A stretch of DNA of 27,486 nucleotides from positions 348,337 through 375,822 of the forward strand of contig BFEA01000084.1 in the NCBI GenBank assembly GCA_003427395.1, in the 5' to 3' direction. Under the pieces are notes generated by a model. The model saw only the letters and a list, made by a program, of their open reading frames with translations, was not told where the DNA came from and made no database searches. Origin of the DNA: Chara braunii (lineage: Eukaryota; Streptophyta; Charophyceae; Charales; Characeae). A program made the translations under genes and the position numbers. Below are positions 1 to 8,690 of this stretch, piece by piece. The stretch's first letter is position 1, and every line of letters begins with the position of its first letter.

Positions 1-433
1 GGCGTTCCCAAACCGCCCTACCCCCTCCACCCTTTCCGCACAGGGGTCCGACGGATTGGAAACGCCGGACCTCCGACACCCGTGCACGGTCGGGGGTCCG
101 GCGTTCCCAAACCGCCCTACCCCCTCCACCCTTTCCGCATGGGGGTCCGACGGATTGGAAACGCCGGACCTATGACACCCCTGCACGATCGGGGGTCCGG
201 CGTTCCCAAACCGCCCTGCCCCCTCCACCCTTTCCGTACGGGGGTCCGGCGGATTGGAAACGCCGGACCTCCGACACCCGTCCTCGGTCGGGGGTCGGGC
301 GTTCCCGAAACGCCGTGCCCCCGCCATCCTTCCTGGGTGGGGAGGGGGGGGGCATCGGAATGGAAATCCTCGACGTCCTGCCTCGAAAGGATGGCGACGG
401 TCCGGCGGATTGGGAACGCCGGACCCCTCGACC
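1..433. repeat. 99-bp tandem repeat array, about 4 units
   Basis: The start of the unit (GGCGTTCCCAAACCGCC) recurs at 1, 100, 199 and 298, a strict 99-bp period; the last unit is diverged and fades near 433. Each unit holds an imperfect inverted repeat: GGTCCGGCGTTCCC near its start pairs with GGAAACGCCGGACC further on, about 22 bp per arm around a C-rich loop. The period is a multiple of three, so open frames run through on both strands and produce repeated peptides; I regard these as artefacts. The window begins inside the array, so its left end is not seen. It may be a satellite or a subterminal array of the element to its right. Confidence 0.9.
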
Positions 434-504
434 ATGCATGGTTGTCTGGTATGCAGCATTCCCGAAAAGATGGCGGGCGTATGGCGGGTCACGTGCCTTC
501 TTGA

Positions 505-912
505 ATGTGTCGGACCACGTGCAAGTGTTTCTGTGTGGTGCTCATTGTTGTTCTTCTGCCCGTCTTTGTTTTGCATTTGCCACCGGCAGGTAAATCTGGT
601 GCGCCGACCTCTACTCAAAATAAACGGTACCGCAGGTCTAAGACTTACAACAGCAAACCGTGGGCTCTTGACTGGGTAGGCGGTTTGCATAAACCGGGGT
701 GTGGGGCTGTTATCTTGTTAAGCGATGACAATGGCGCCACTTGGTACTGTTGTGGGGGTGTGGAGAAATCCGAGGCGGGCAGGAAGACCTACGAAGGGAC
801 GACGTTTAGGACCTTCTTCCTCACGTCCGTCTTCGACAGTGCTGGGATGGACTGGGTCAAGGAAGACAAGAAGGTCTTCCTTGACCTGCGTCTCTTCCAA
901 GGATACGGATGA
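505..912 (+). CDS. N-terminal ORF of the ParB/methyltransferase-like element (hypothetical)
   Basis: This is a 135-codon frame from ATG 505 to TGA 910-912. Residues 8-28 are hydrophobic and may be translated intron (see the acceptor at 587-589). The remainder is basic, then tryptophan- and glycine-rich (DNGATWYCCGGVE), ending FLDLRLFQGYG. I recognise no family. Its stop overlaps the ATG at 909 of the next, long ORF (ATGA overlap, different frame), so the two are probably parts of one ancestral protein split by a one-base frameshift, or exons joined by splicing. Codon use and composition match the downstream ORF. Confidence 0.45.
   Translation: MCRTTCKCFCVVLIVVLLPVFVLHLPPAGKSGAPTSTQNKRYRRSKTYNSKPWALDWVGGLHKPGCGAVILLSDDNGATWYCCGGVEKSEAGRKTYEGTTFRTFFLTSVFDSAGMDWVKEDKKVFLDLRLFQGYG
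541..589 (+). promoter_or_regulatory. Possible 3' splice acceptor
   Basis: A pyrimidine-rich tract (about 545-580) ends in CAG at 587-589. The frame open from 505 reads as a very hydrophobic stretch before this point and as ordinary basic, polar protein after it. The hydrophobic leader could therefore be translated intron, with the exon starting near 590. No matching donor was identified upstream, so this is inference. The alternative is a genuine signal peptide or membrane segment. Confidence 0.3.
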
Positions 913-2948
913 GCAAACCTTTGGTCCAATTCAACAGTCCAATGGACCTGCTGCCAGGTGTGGTTAAGCGGTACAGGGAAGACTTCTCAAAGCTGCCGCC
1001 TGATCAGCAAACGGACTGTGTTTTTTTGCCCTTCGAGGCGGGTTCCAAGAGCAGGCGACAAACACCGTCCGCGACGACAGGGAAGACAAAGCAGTTGCCG
1101 GGTGGGCCGTCGGGCACGAATCTTCCCTCGCCCTCCGTGAGGGGAGGTCGTGATTTGGCTCAAGGTTCAAGCGAGGCAACGGAGTTTGATGACATGCTTC
1201 TGCACCAGCGCAATGTTGGCCGTGAGAATTCCCAGGGCAGTGCAATTGCCCTGGACGAGGACAACGACGAGGACGAGGAAGGAGGAAGTGTTGGGCCGCA
1301 TGACGACGGCAGTAATGAAGCAGATGTGGAAGTTGGGGATGACAACATGGAGGACCAGGGCGGGCTTGCTGACGAGGATGCCGACACGCCAATGCATGGT
1401 CATGACATCTCCCCCGCCAGCGCTGTGGGAGCCGCTATTGGTCAGCCCTCGACGTCCCGTGGAATTTCGCTATCGCAAAGCAGGAGTAAGGGTGGGCACG
1501 ACTCACATGCAATTCAAGGACCGAAGGCGAGGAAAAGAACAAGGGAGACTTCTCCGTCTGCTTCTACTCACAAGAGGCAAGCCAGGACTGACGCTGTTAA
1601 TGAGGCTTGTGGAGCTTTGACAGCGTCCCAGGAGGTGCGGCCTCCTCGGAAGAACAGTCCAGGGGGGCGATCTTGGGGTCAAGGCGGTGGCCGTGGAGGG
1701 GCGCGGAAAGGCTCCCAGAGGGTGAGACCACAAGAGCTGTGGGACTCGGGGGATGAGGGCGAGGGAGTGGATCCTCGCATGCCCGAAGATGCTGATGAGC
1801 CGGTTCAGCGCGTCGCGCCCATCGACACTACGCATTGTTTCTTCCTCGAATACGACGACCAAGGCTTTGCTACGCAAGACGTCCATGCTGTTCACGTGGA
1901 CGTCATGAGAATCAAACGCATTCCCCGCGGAAGGATTCTTTTCAACCACCGCTCGTTGTCTGAAAACATTTTGCGAGGCATCGAGAATGCCATCGAAAGC
2001 TCCATCGGCACGGACCTGGGGGCGTGGGATAGGCCCGAGCTCGTGCTTGCGCCAGTTGACCGCAATGACATTGTCGGTGGCCAGGGAAGACGGATCACGC
2101 CGACCGAATTCTTGGAAAGGGACCTGGCAGAGTTCGACTGGTACGCTGTTTGTGGTCAGCATACCATTGAGGCCATGAAGAGATTGGTCAGAAAGGGATC
2201 CCCGGCAGTTAAAGTTTATGCCCTTAACGCGTACTCTAAGGTGCGGGTCGTCTATTTCGGAGATGATCAAACACGAGGGTATTTCAATGTCTCCTGCTTC
2301 GACAACACACGTGAAAATCGCTCCATGATGTTGTCATTCGAGGACGCTGTCTGTGACATCAGGCAATGGTGGATAGACAACAATAGAATCGAGGCCCCGA
2401 AAGCCAAGGTCAGCGAGAAGGATGAGGTGGCCGTTGCACATCAGAAGACGTGGCAGAACTTCTTGAGGGTCTGCATGGGGAAGGCATGCGACAAGGCGTT
2501 TGTAAAGCAAGCTCTCGAGAATGAGTACAGTAAGGATTGGAGTAATAAACTCCGGGGCTACATGAACCTCGCCACATCCAGTGTCGCAGTGTGGCCACTG
2601 GTCGAGAGGTTCTTTGAGATGTTCAACGAAGGAAAGCTGCCAGTTGGCGATGGCAAAATCCCGCTTGACATGCCCGGGAGAATGGAAGGCCGCCTGCCAG
2701 GCCCGTACACCGACGAGACCNAGGNACAAAGAACATTNTACCATTGCATATATGCAATAGATGGTCCCAAAGGCTCCACCGTNTCGTGGAAGGACCTTTG
2801 TCCTTCCTACTTTAAAAATTTTGGGGATTTGACATGTCGTGAGAGGGAAGTTGCGTTGCTCCTGCTCATGAAGGGGAAGGTGGTCGCAACGAACGTCAAG
2901 GTCTTGCCTCCAAGAGTGAACACAGAGTGCCTCCTCGACATCATGTGA
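909..2948 (+). pseudogene. Large mobile-element protein with ParB/Srx-like domain
   Basis: A 679-codon open frame. Residues 1-110 are polar; about 113-162 are strongly acidic (runs of D and E); 248-268 are RG-rich; both suggest a disordered, nucleic-acid-binding N-terminus. From about 300 the protein is folded-looking. Residues about 342-364 (ILFNHRSLSENILRGIENAI) followed by VCGQHTIEAMKRL at 414-426 resemble the ParB/sulfiredoxin-like N-terminal domain, in which a G-x-H-R-x-x-A-x-x-x-L motif contacts nucleotide or DNA. Here the residue after His is Thr rather than Arg. The C-terminal half is helical and unrecognised. The frame stops at TGA 2946-2948 but continues in the same frame from 2949 with similar coding character, so the stop is probably premature. 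Ambiguous bases occur at 2721-2738 and 2783. The methyltransferase-like region follows directly. The ParB call is motif-based; the rest has no assigned function. Confidence 0.55.
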
Positions 2949-3300
2949 AAGGAGCGGTACATGGTGCGTATGTTCAATTATGTTCTGTTCCGCGCCGAGG
3001 GAAGGGCGAACGACGAATGGAACGACGCGTTCTTCATGTCGTACAAGGACCTTGAAGACAGGTATGGGCCAAACGGTCTGTGCGCTGCTGAATGGGAGAA
3101 GGAACGGGACAAGTTACATGTCAATAAGGTGAAGATGGTCCCTTGACGACTTGGAGGAGTGGAGGAGGCAAGGCAAGGCGCGGGCTTGGGGCCTACGGCG
3201 GCAATGTACAAGGAGGCTCCGTTTCACCTTAAGGTCTTCATATACACTCCAATCGATTAGCTCGATTTGCTTCGCGCCGAGGTGAAACGGATCGCCTCCA
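2949..3300 (+). pseudogene. Broken linker between ParB-like and methyltransferase-like regions
   Basis: The reading frame of the 909 ORF continues past its TGA and remains protein-like (MFNYVLFRAEGRANDEWNDA, then FHLKVFIYTPID) until about 3290. It is interrupted by TGA at 3144-3146 and TAG at 3258-3260. Each premature stop can be derived from CGA or CAG by a single C-to-T change. A frameshift near 3290-3305 moves the coding signal into the next frame, where the methyltransferase-like region starts. No domain is recognised here. It is most simply the middle of one long ancestral protein. Confidence 0.5.
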
Positions 3301-3301
3301 G

Positions 3302-4279
3302 CGCGCGTCATGGGACAAGATTGGCAAACAAACGACGTTGCTACCTGTGTGCATGCCATCGAAGGAAGTGTTGGCAGCGCCAGACGACATCCTCGCTGCA
3401 GCGCAAAAAATGACATGCAGGGCCGCCATCGTGGACATCCCATCCTCGAACTTCAGCACGGCGTGGACCTCTCACGAATTTGATGCCTTGCACACATTGA
3501 TGACCAAGTGTTGTGGCCAGAATTGGGTCCTTTTCTTCTTTGCGCCGCAGAAGGTGCAAAGCGATGTTCTGCGTCACTTGTTCCGCTGGGAGGACGTCGA
3601 AGTCATCCCCGGGACCTGGAAAAGGGTGGACAGGCCACCGAATGACATCACACGATACGGAAATATGGCTACGACGAGTCGAGATATGATGGCCATTGTC
3701 CTGCACGCCGACGAAGAGGATCTGAAAAAAGTAACTGTCAAACCCCGACTCCACAACGACCTCACAACCGTGCACGTTGTGGAGGAGAAGTTCGGGAAGT
3801 GTTAAGGTTAACACGGTGGGATAGAGGGCGATGATAGTGCGGTGTATTCCATCTGGGAGCGAGAGCCTGGAAAGTTACGTTTATTGTGCGGGTCATTTGT
3901 CGGATAGGCGGAAGGTGTGCTTTTGTTGGGTAGAGCACACGCAGGTCTTGTATGGGAGTTATTACTGGCAGGTAATAATGTCCTTGCCTGCGACGAGTCG
4001 GCCAAGGACATTGTATATCTGACAAAGTTCGTCGATATACTTATGAAGGATGAGAGATTCGCCTGTCATGTCGAGAAGCCACGTTGCAAACATCGTAGCA
4101 ACAGAGACATGTTCCACAAGTTGGGACGCAAGAGACTGAAGATGTGGGAGTACCTGTTCCGCGATGCGCCGCAAGGACGGCTTGACGGGAATTACATCTA
4201 CAGGAAAGCAAAGGTGACAGAGACCCTGAAACATTATCACGGTGCTCTTACTGGCGCCTTTGAGACTTTTGTCGCTTGA
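3302..4279 (+). pseudogene. DNA methyltransferase-like region (permuted N6A/N4C type), degenerate
   Basis: Coding signal runs in one frame from about 3302 to TGA 4277-4279, broken by TAA at 3803-3805 and 3809-3811 and TAG at 3905-3907. The order of motifs resembles beta-class (permuted) amino-methyltransferases. First comes AAIVDIPSS (3431-3448 within it) at the place of the catalytic D/N/S-P-P-Y/W motif. Next is WVLFFFAPQKV as the strand after the aromatic helix, then GTWKRVDR and SRDMMAIVLH, resembling the W-x-K and E-Y-I/L-x-x segments. Finally LLLGRAHAGLVWELLLAGNN (GRAHAG at 3929-3946) is followed by VLACDES, which resembles the F-x-G-x-G SAM-binding motif and its acidic strand end. The catalytic motif is not canonical (DIPS), so activity would be lost or the assignment is wrong. 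The adjacent ParB-like domain supports it, because ParB-like/methyltransferase fusions are known in bacteria and phages. Alternative: an unrelated Rossmann-like protein. Confidence 0.4.
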
Positions 4280-5358
4280 TGCGAGATCCTGAAGTTCGAT
4301 CTTCATAAATACCAGCTGATGTCCAAGGACTACGCTGACCTCGCGAATTCGGGTGATGGCCTTAACCCCGTCGACAGCGAGGAAGACTCTTCGGGGTCCG
4401 ACCTCGAATTGGGCGATGGCAAGGGTGGTGAAGGTCCGGGCGGTGGCATGGTGCGGTCACACGATGAAGGGACCGTTCGCTCGCATGAAAGACCCGTACA
4501 GGTGGCCGCCCCCAGTGTTGGCTCGATGGTGGCCCCCATGGAGGGCACTGGTTTGCCAAACATGAGAAAATGTGGTCCCAATGATGAAAATGACATTGAT
4601 ATGCCAGGCGAGGCGTCGAAGCTCGCACCAGGCGATCCAATTCCTCCCGGCTATTGTGCTGATCCGACCACAATTTATTTCTTGGGGGGCAAACACGCCC
4701 AACTGGTGAGGACAAGTGGGGCCATGACATTGTGTGGCATGAGGGCATTTTTGAGCCCTGCATCCAAGATGGGGAGTGGAAGATGGCGGTCAAATACACA
4801 CGCGGATGGCATACGTTTCGCCGGATGTCAAAGGACACTTGGCTGAAAACGACAGAACTCGCGATTATGTACTCCGTGCAAAAGGAGAATCCGGGGAAGA
4901 GCGAGGGCGCTGTCAAAGACAAGGCCAAAGAATTGTTTTCTGTATTGCGAGACAATCAGCAGTTGGAGTACAGTTGCAAATTTTACGCCCTGCGAACGAG
5001 TCCCTCATGTGGGTCAATCGACTGGAAGGTCAATCAAACTATCGGAACCATGGAGGAGAGCAGCTCTCAGGATGCCGTGCCTTTGTCGGCATCGCCCCCC
5101 GTACCCACGCAGGCAGGGCAGAGGGAGGATGACGGGAGTAATGTTGTGAAGACTCAAGAGGTTCACATGACGTCTATGCCGCAAATCTCCCTCGACACGA
5201 TAAAACCGTCCAAACGCATGGATGTGTCAAATGCATTGTCGTCAGATGCAGGTGCCACGTACGGGAGTTTATTACTGACATCCGCCGCATTAGAAGGCAC
5301 ATCCGAAATGCAGTCAGAGTCAGCTGTTGGCCTGAGCGTGTCGGACAGTCAGTTGTAA
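4280..5358 (+). pseudogene. Acidic, low-complexity C-terminal region of the same element
   Basis: The frame of the methyltransferase-like region continues after TGA 4277-4279 (FDLHKYQLMSKDYADLANSG), then becomes acidic, Ser- and Gly-rich (SEEDSSGSDLELGDGKGG). At a run of six G (4684-4689) the coding signal switches frame, continuing as KWGHDIVWHEGIFEPC and KMAVKYTRGWHTFRRM (about 4714-4830). A helical, basic stretch and a Ser/Thr-rich tail follow, ending at TAA 5356-5358. The homopolymer frameshift may be an old mutation or a sequencing error. No domain recognised. It reads as the tail of the same long protein, or as a separate ORF from about 4700. Confidence 0.45.
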
Positions 5359-5822
5359 CTGGAGTTATGCACAGGCAAAGGTGATGCACAAGTACATCTG
5401 ACACCACAAGGAGGGGCCGTTGCGGATGGTGGGAAGGGTGAGGATGTGGAGGGAATCCTCCATCCTCGCAATCTTGAGACCTTAACCGATGATTTCGATT
5501 ATGGGGGTGAGGGTGGAAATGATGTGGTCAATACGAGGGGAGTGTGAAATGATCGGTGAGGCGGGACGGGGGCAATGGAGAGGGAAAAACCAACGATATG
5601 ATTACAATGTTATTCTTTTCTTTATTAATTGAAATCGCACAATTGACTCGTTTGTTTTTAGTTTCAAATGGAACTAGTATTAGTCTTCGTAGGCACTACG
5701 ACCACCTGATTTTCTTTTATGTATATATATATTTTTCCTCAATATTACGTTCGACCTAAGATGTTTAGGATACTTGCCATTTTCGAAGTGGATGTGTGTA
5801 TGCGGATGTATTTGGACTTGGA

Positions 5823-5898
<76 letters not shown>

Positions 5899-6150
5899 AC
5901 TTGGATGTGTGTATGCGGCCGTATGCAATGAGGGTGGCCAAGGTGTGAGGAATAAATGATTGATTGTATACGTGTATGTGGTAAATGCAAGTAAAAGATT
6001 AGAGAAACATTGAAAACATGCGTTGCATGCATTAGCTCCCACAAAGCATTTGGCCATGCACTCACCATCCTTTCCCCATCCGCCCGCGTGAATGTCGTAT
6101 TCCTCATGTTTGTGGTGTGCAGTGCAAATGACAACAATTGATACAAGATT
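5359..6150. other. Non-coding spacer between acidic region and Ulp1-like protease
   Basis: There is no convincing coding frame. The first 170 bp are G-rich, then the sequence becomes A/T-rich (about 5590-5780) before the (CT)n run. Long open frames here exist only because the dinucleotide repeat is stop-free. It could contain an intron, the 3' untranslated region of the upstream ORF or the promoter of the protease ORF; the sequence does not decide. Confidence 0.5.
5823..5897. repeat. (CT)n dinucleotide microsatellite
   Basis: About 37 CT units, with a single A interruption near 5842. It lies between the acidic region and the protease-like ORF. Both flanks share GGATGTGTGTATGCGG, at about 5799-5814 on the left and 5903-5918 on the right, so a short direct repeat brackets the microsatellite. 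Confidence 0.95.
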
Positions 6151-6931
6151 GTGCAAAAGAGGATGGACAATGCATCTCGCAACTTCGTCTTTATCAAAGA
6201 GGGAGACGGCAGCCTTGACGCGTATCATCCGCGAATACGGGAAGAGGTATCCACCACACACGACGTATACATGAACGAGGTGTTGCAATTCACTCGCAAC
6301 AATTTCCTTTTACTCGCTGTAGAACGTCAGTGGTTAAACGACAATGTCATCAACTTTTACCTCAATCTCATAGCATTGGACAACTGGTGTAAAATACAAC
6401 ACGTAGAATGCGACGCGGAGAATAAGATAGTTATTAGAGAAGGAAAGGGTCGCATTCCTAGAGTTTCGGTGCTGAGCTCATTTTTGTTCGTCAAACTTTT
6501 CGACAATGAAATGAGATATAGAGGTCGCGAGGTAGAGCGCTAGTGACATGGACTTGATTATTGCTCCTTTCCATATCGAACACAAGAACCACTGGACCCT
6601 TGTCGTGGCTGACTTNANGAGGAGGAAATTCGAATTTTACGACTCCCTCGACCCCGACATGGAGTTGGCGAGAAAGGTGACCGGCGGGTTTGCAAAGTTT
6701 ATATTCGAAAGATCGAAATCACAAGGCAAAGAGGTGGACACGAAACCATTCAATCACATATGGAATGTAAAGGGCATTCCGAAGCAACACGACATGAACG
6801 AGTGCAGGGTCTTTGTGCTAACGTACGCATCACTGTTGGCACGGAGCCAACTTCCACCTTTCTTTTTCACTGCCGATGATATACCCGCGATACGTCGTCG
6901 AATGGCTTTGGACACAGTGGCTCGTGAGTAG
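6151..6931 (+). pseudogene. Ulp1/SENP-like C48 cysteine protease
   Basis: The predicted role is cleavage of SUMO or ubiquitin-like modifiers. The first part (to TAG 6541-6543) has the Ulp1 hallmark WLNDNVINFYLNLI (6331 onward), then a typical alpha/beta segment VSVLSSFLFVKLF. A frameshift and stops near 6533-6550 break it, and it resumes from ATG 6548 with FHIEHKNHWTLVVAD (catalytic His), FEFYDSLDPD (catalytic Asp) and PKQHDMNECRVF (Gln-x5-Cys; Cys codon 6803-6805). The residue after the catalytic Cys is Arg (AGG) instead of the nearly invariant Gly; GGG to AGG is one transition. Ambiguous bases lie at 6616 and 6618. The combined length of about 250 codons fits the family's catalytic domain. 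Ulp1-like proteases are often carried by plant and algal DNA transposons (some MULEs, KDZ elements), which fits the context. It may be part of the upstream element or a separate insertion. Confidence 0.8.
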
Positions 6932-7068
6932 TGTGTATATGATAATCCGTAATATGATTTGGAGGGGGGGCGGATGCCACAAGATGGTTTGTGACAAAAA
7001 CAATGTATATAAGGTGCCAAATATTACTCGATACGCTGTGCCACTTGACCCTTGCAATTTACCACATA

Positions 7069-7190
7069 TCCCTTACACCTCACCCCTTACACCTTACCCC
7101 GTTCACCTCACACCTTGCCACTTACACCTTACCATTCACCCCTTACACCTTACACCTTACACCTTACACCTTACCCCGTACCCCATACAC
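7069..7190. repeat. Degenerate TTACACC heptamer array
   Basis: About 120 bp is built from CCTTACA/CACCTTA-type heptamers. The cleanest part is 7142-7173, with four to five perfect TTACACC copies; the flanks contain variants such as TTACCCC, TTCACCT and ATACACC. The strand is almost free of G. It resembles a telomere-like heptamer in length but does not match the plant TTTAGGG repeat. It lies just downstream of the protease-like ORF. Confidence 0.85.
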
Positions 7191-8690
7191 CAAACATCTC
7201 TTTGTAATGGTTTTTGCACCTAAATCAGCTCAAAAATGACAATTTCAATTTCGTTCAAAAAATATAAAATGTCCGTTTTGACGAAATCGTTGTTGAGTGC
7301 GGAAAGTGTGCTTGGGATGCTGACGTCAACCTGACTTCAGCGCGCGGCAAGCCGGAGAGAAGGGGGTATGTCTGAGAACCAGAGCGACGGAAAATCATCA
7401 CTGCAACCTTTTTGGATGGGCAGACAAGAGAGAGGCGCGATCAACCACGATTGAGTGTGAGAGAGAGAAGGAGGTGGTATAAACACAGTCACGGGAGGCA
7501 ACATTGTGCCAGACGATTAAACTCGAGAGTGAGAAAAGGGGAGTCTCAGAGGTCAACGGGCGTCCGTGTGGTTTGCGTGCCACAGGCGGACAGTGCCCTA
7601 CCGGTCAGTGCGCGGGCTCGAGCTGCAGTGCATGGAGTGATTATGTTTAGTGTTTACAGTCTATGAAGAAGTCTGACCACGCGTATTAATCATCATCAAC
7701 TGACGATCTGTATGGAGCGTCTGAATGAAACCTTCATGCTCTTATCGGTTGGCCCCACGCTCTCTGAACGGGGGGCCCCTCTCTTGAGATTAGGCCAACT
7801 AATACGTGATCAATGAAATGTCATCTTAGCTCTAGCGTCGAAAGGGTAAACTCGCCTGTCAACTGTTATTCTAACCCTTTTCGGGTCACGTTGATGGGAA
7901 CGGATTGAGAAAGGTGTTGAGGGAGAGAGGAATCCTCTCTCTCTCTCTCTCTCCCTCTCTTTCTTGCGAAGTTCACGGTTTTGCGAGGAATGTGCTTGAT
8001 TTAGCGTGTTGACGTCATCAAACCACTGGACTGCAACATGCATAGTCAGACTGGTAGCGGTTTCGATATGGTTCGCCTTATGCTCCGATCTTTCATGGGC
8101 TGCCTATGCAAGCCATTGCCTTAGTAGACGGGCCATGGCAGCGCTGCTGCCACGAGATAGCTTGAGTTACCTAGAGTGTGCATGAGAAGATTGCAGACCA
8201 AGGAAAGGTTGGGAAAGAGTGAGGAATGACACACGGGGACTCTACTTGTGAGCTTGTTGCTGGAGTCCTCTGCGCTTTGTGCCATCACAGTGTGAGAGTG
8301 GGATGAGAGGCAGAACGTCAGATCCGGAGCAGATTGAAGCAAAATTCATTCTGAAGGCTTGTACGGTTTATGGCGTGACTTTGTTGCCGTAATTACGACC
8401 CTGAGTCAGAGTGTGTCAGCGGCATAGTTTCAAGTGTGAGCGCGAACGAGTGAGCGCGTGAACTGGAGGCCACTCGTGAGACCCTCTGGATGGTTGGTTC
8501 ACAAGTCCATGACTGCCATCTCATTCGTTGTCCCAGACCAGCATTAGGTTGTAGGCACACGTGATGTTGGTGAGACCTTGACGAAGGTACGGGAGTGGCG
8601 TCTCGTGAAGTGCAAAGGGCATGCAAGAAGGTGGAAATGCAGTAGGCCTTCCCCCTCCTTTGTTGAGTCTTGGTCAGGCCACAAGTGGTT
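7191..8690. other. Non-coding region with two TGACGTCA sites
   Basis: There is no coding frame I would defend. The palindromic octamer TGACGTCA (CRE/as-1-like bZIP site) occurs at 7321-7328 and 8010-8017, and a TATAAA-like string lies near 7475. A short (CT)n run is at 7936-7954. The sequence is mixed in composition and could be a decayed LTR or promoter region; no repeat partner was seen in the window. Regulatory function is inference only. Confidence 0.4.

Noticed and set aside
82-679. Overlapping open frames with repeated peptides on both strands of the 99-bp array
   Set aside because: They follow from a stop-free repeat whose period is a multiple of three; the same DNA is open in several frames and strands and shows no family motif.
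1503-2270. A 255-codon minus-strand frame opposite the ParB-like ORF
   Set aside because: It is the shadow of the 679-codon plus-strand ORF and has no recognised motif.
5680-6288. A 202-codon minus-strand frame with a long Arg-Glu run
   Set aside because: The Arg-Glu repeat is a translation of the (CT)n microsatellite, and the frame overlaps the well-supported Ulp1-like ORF on the other strand.
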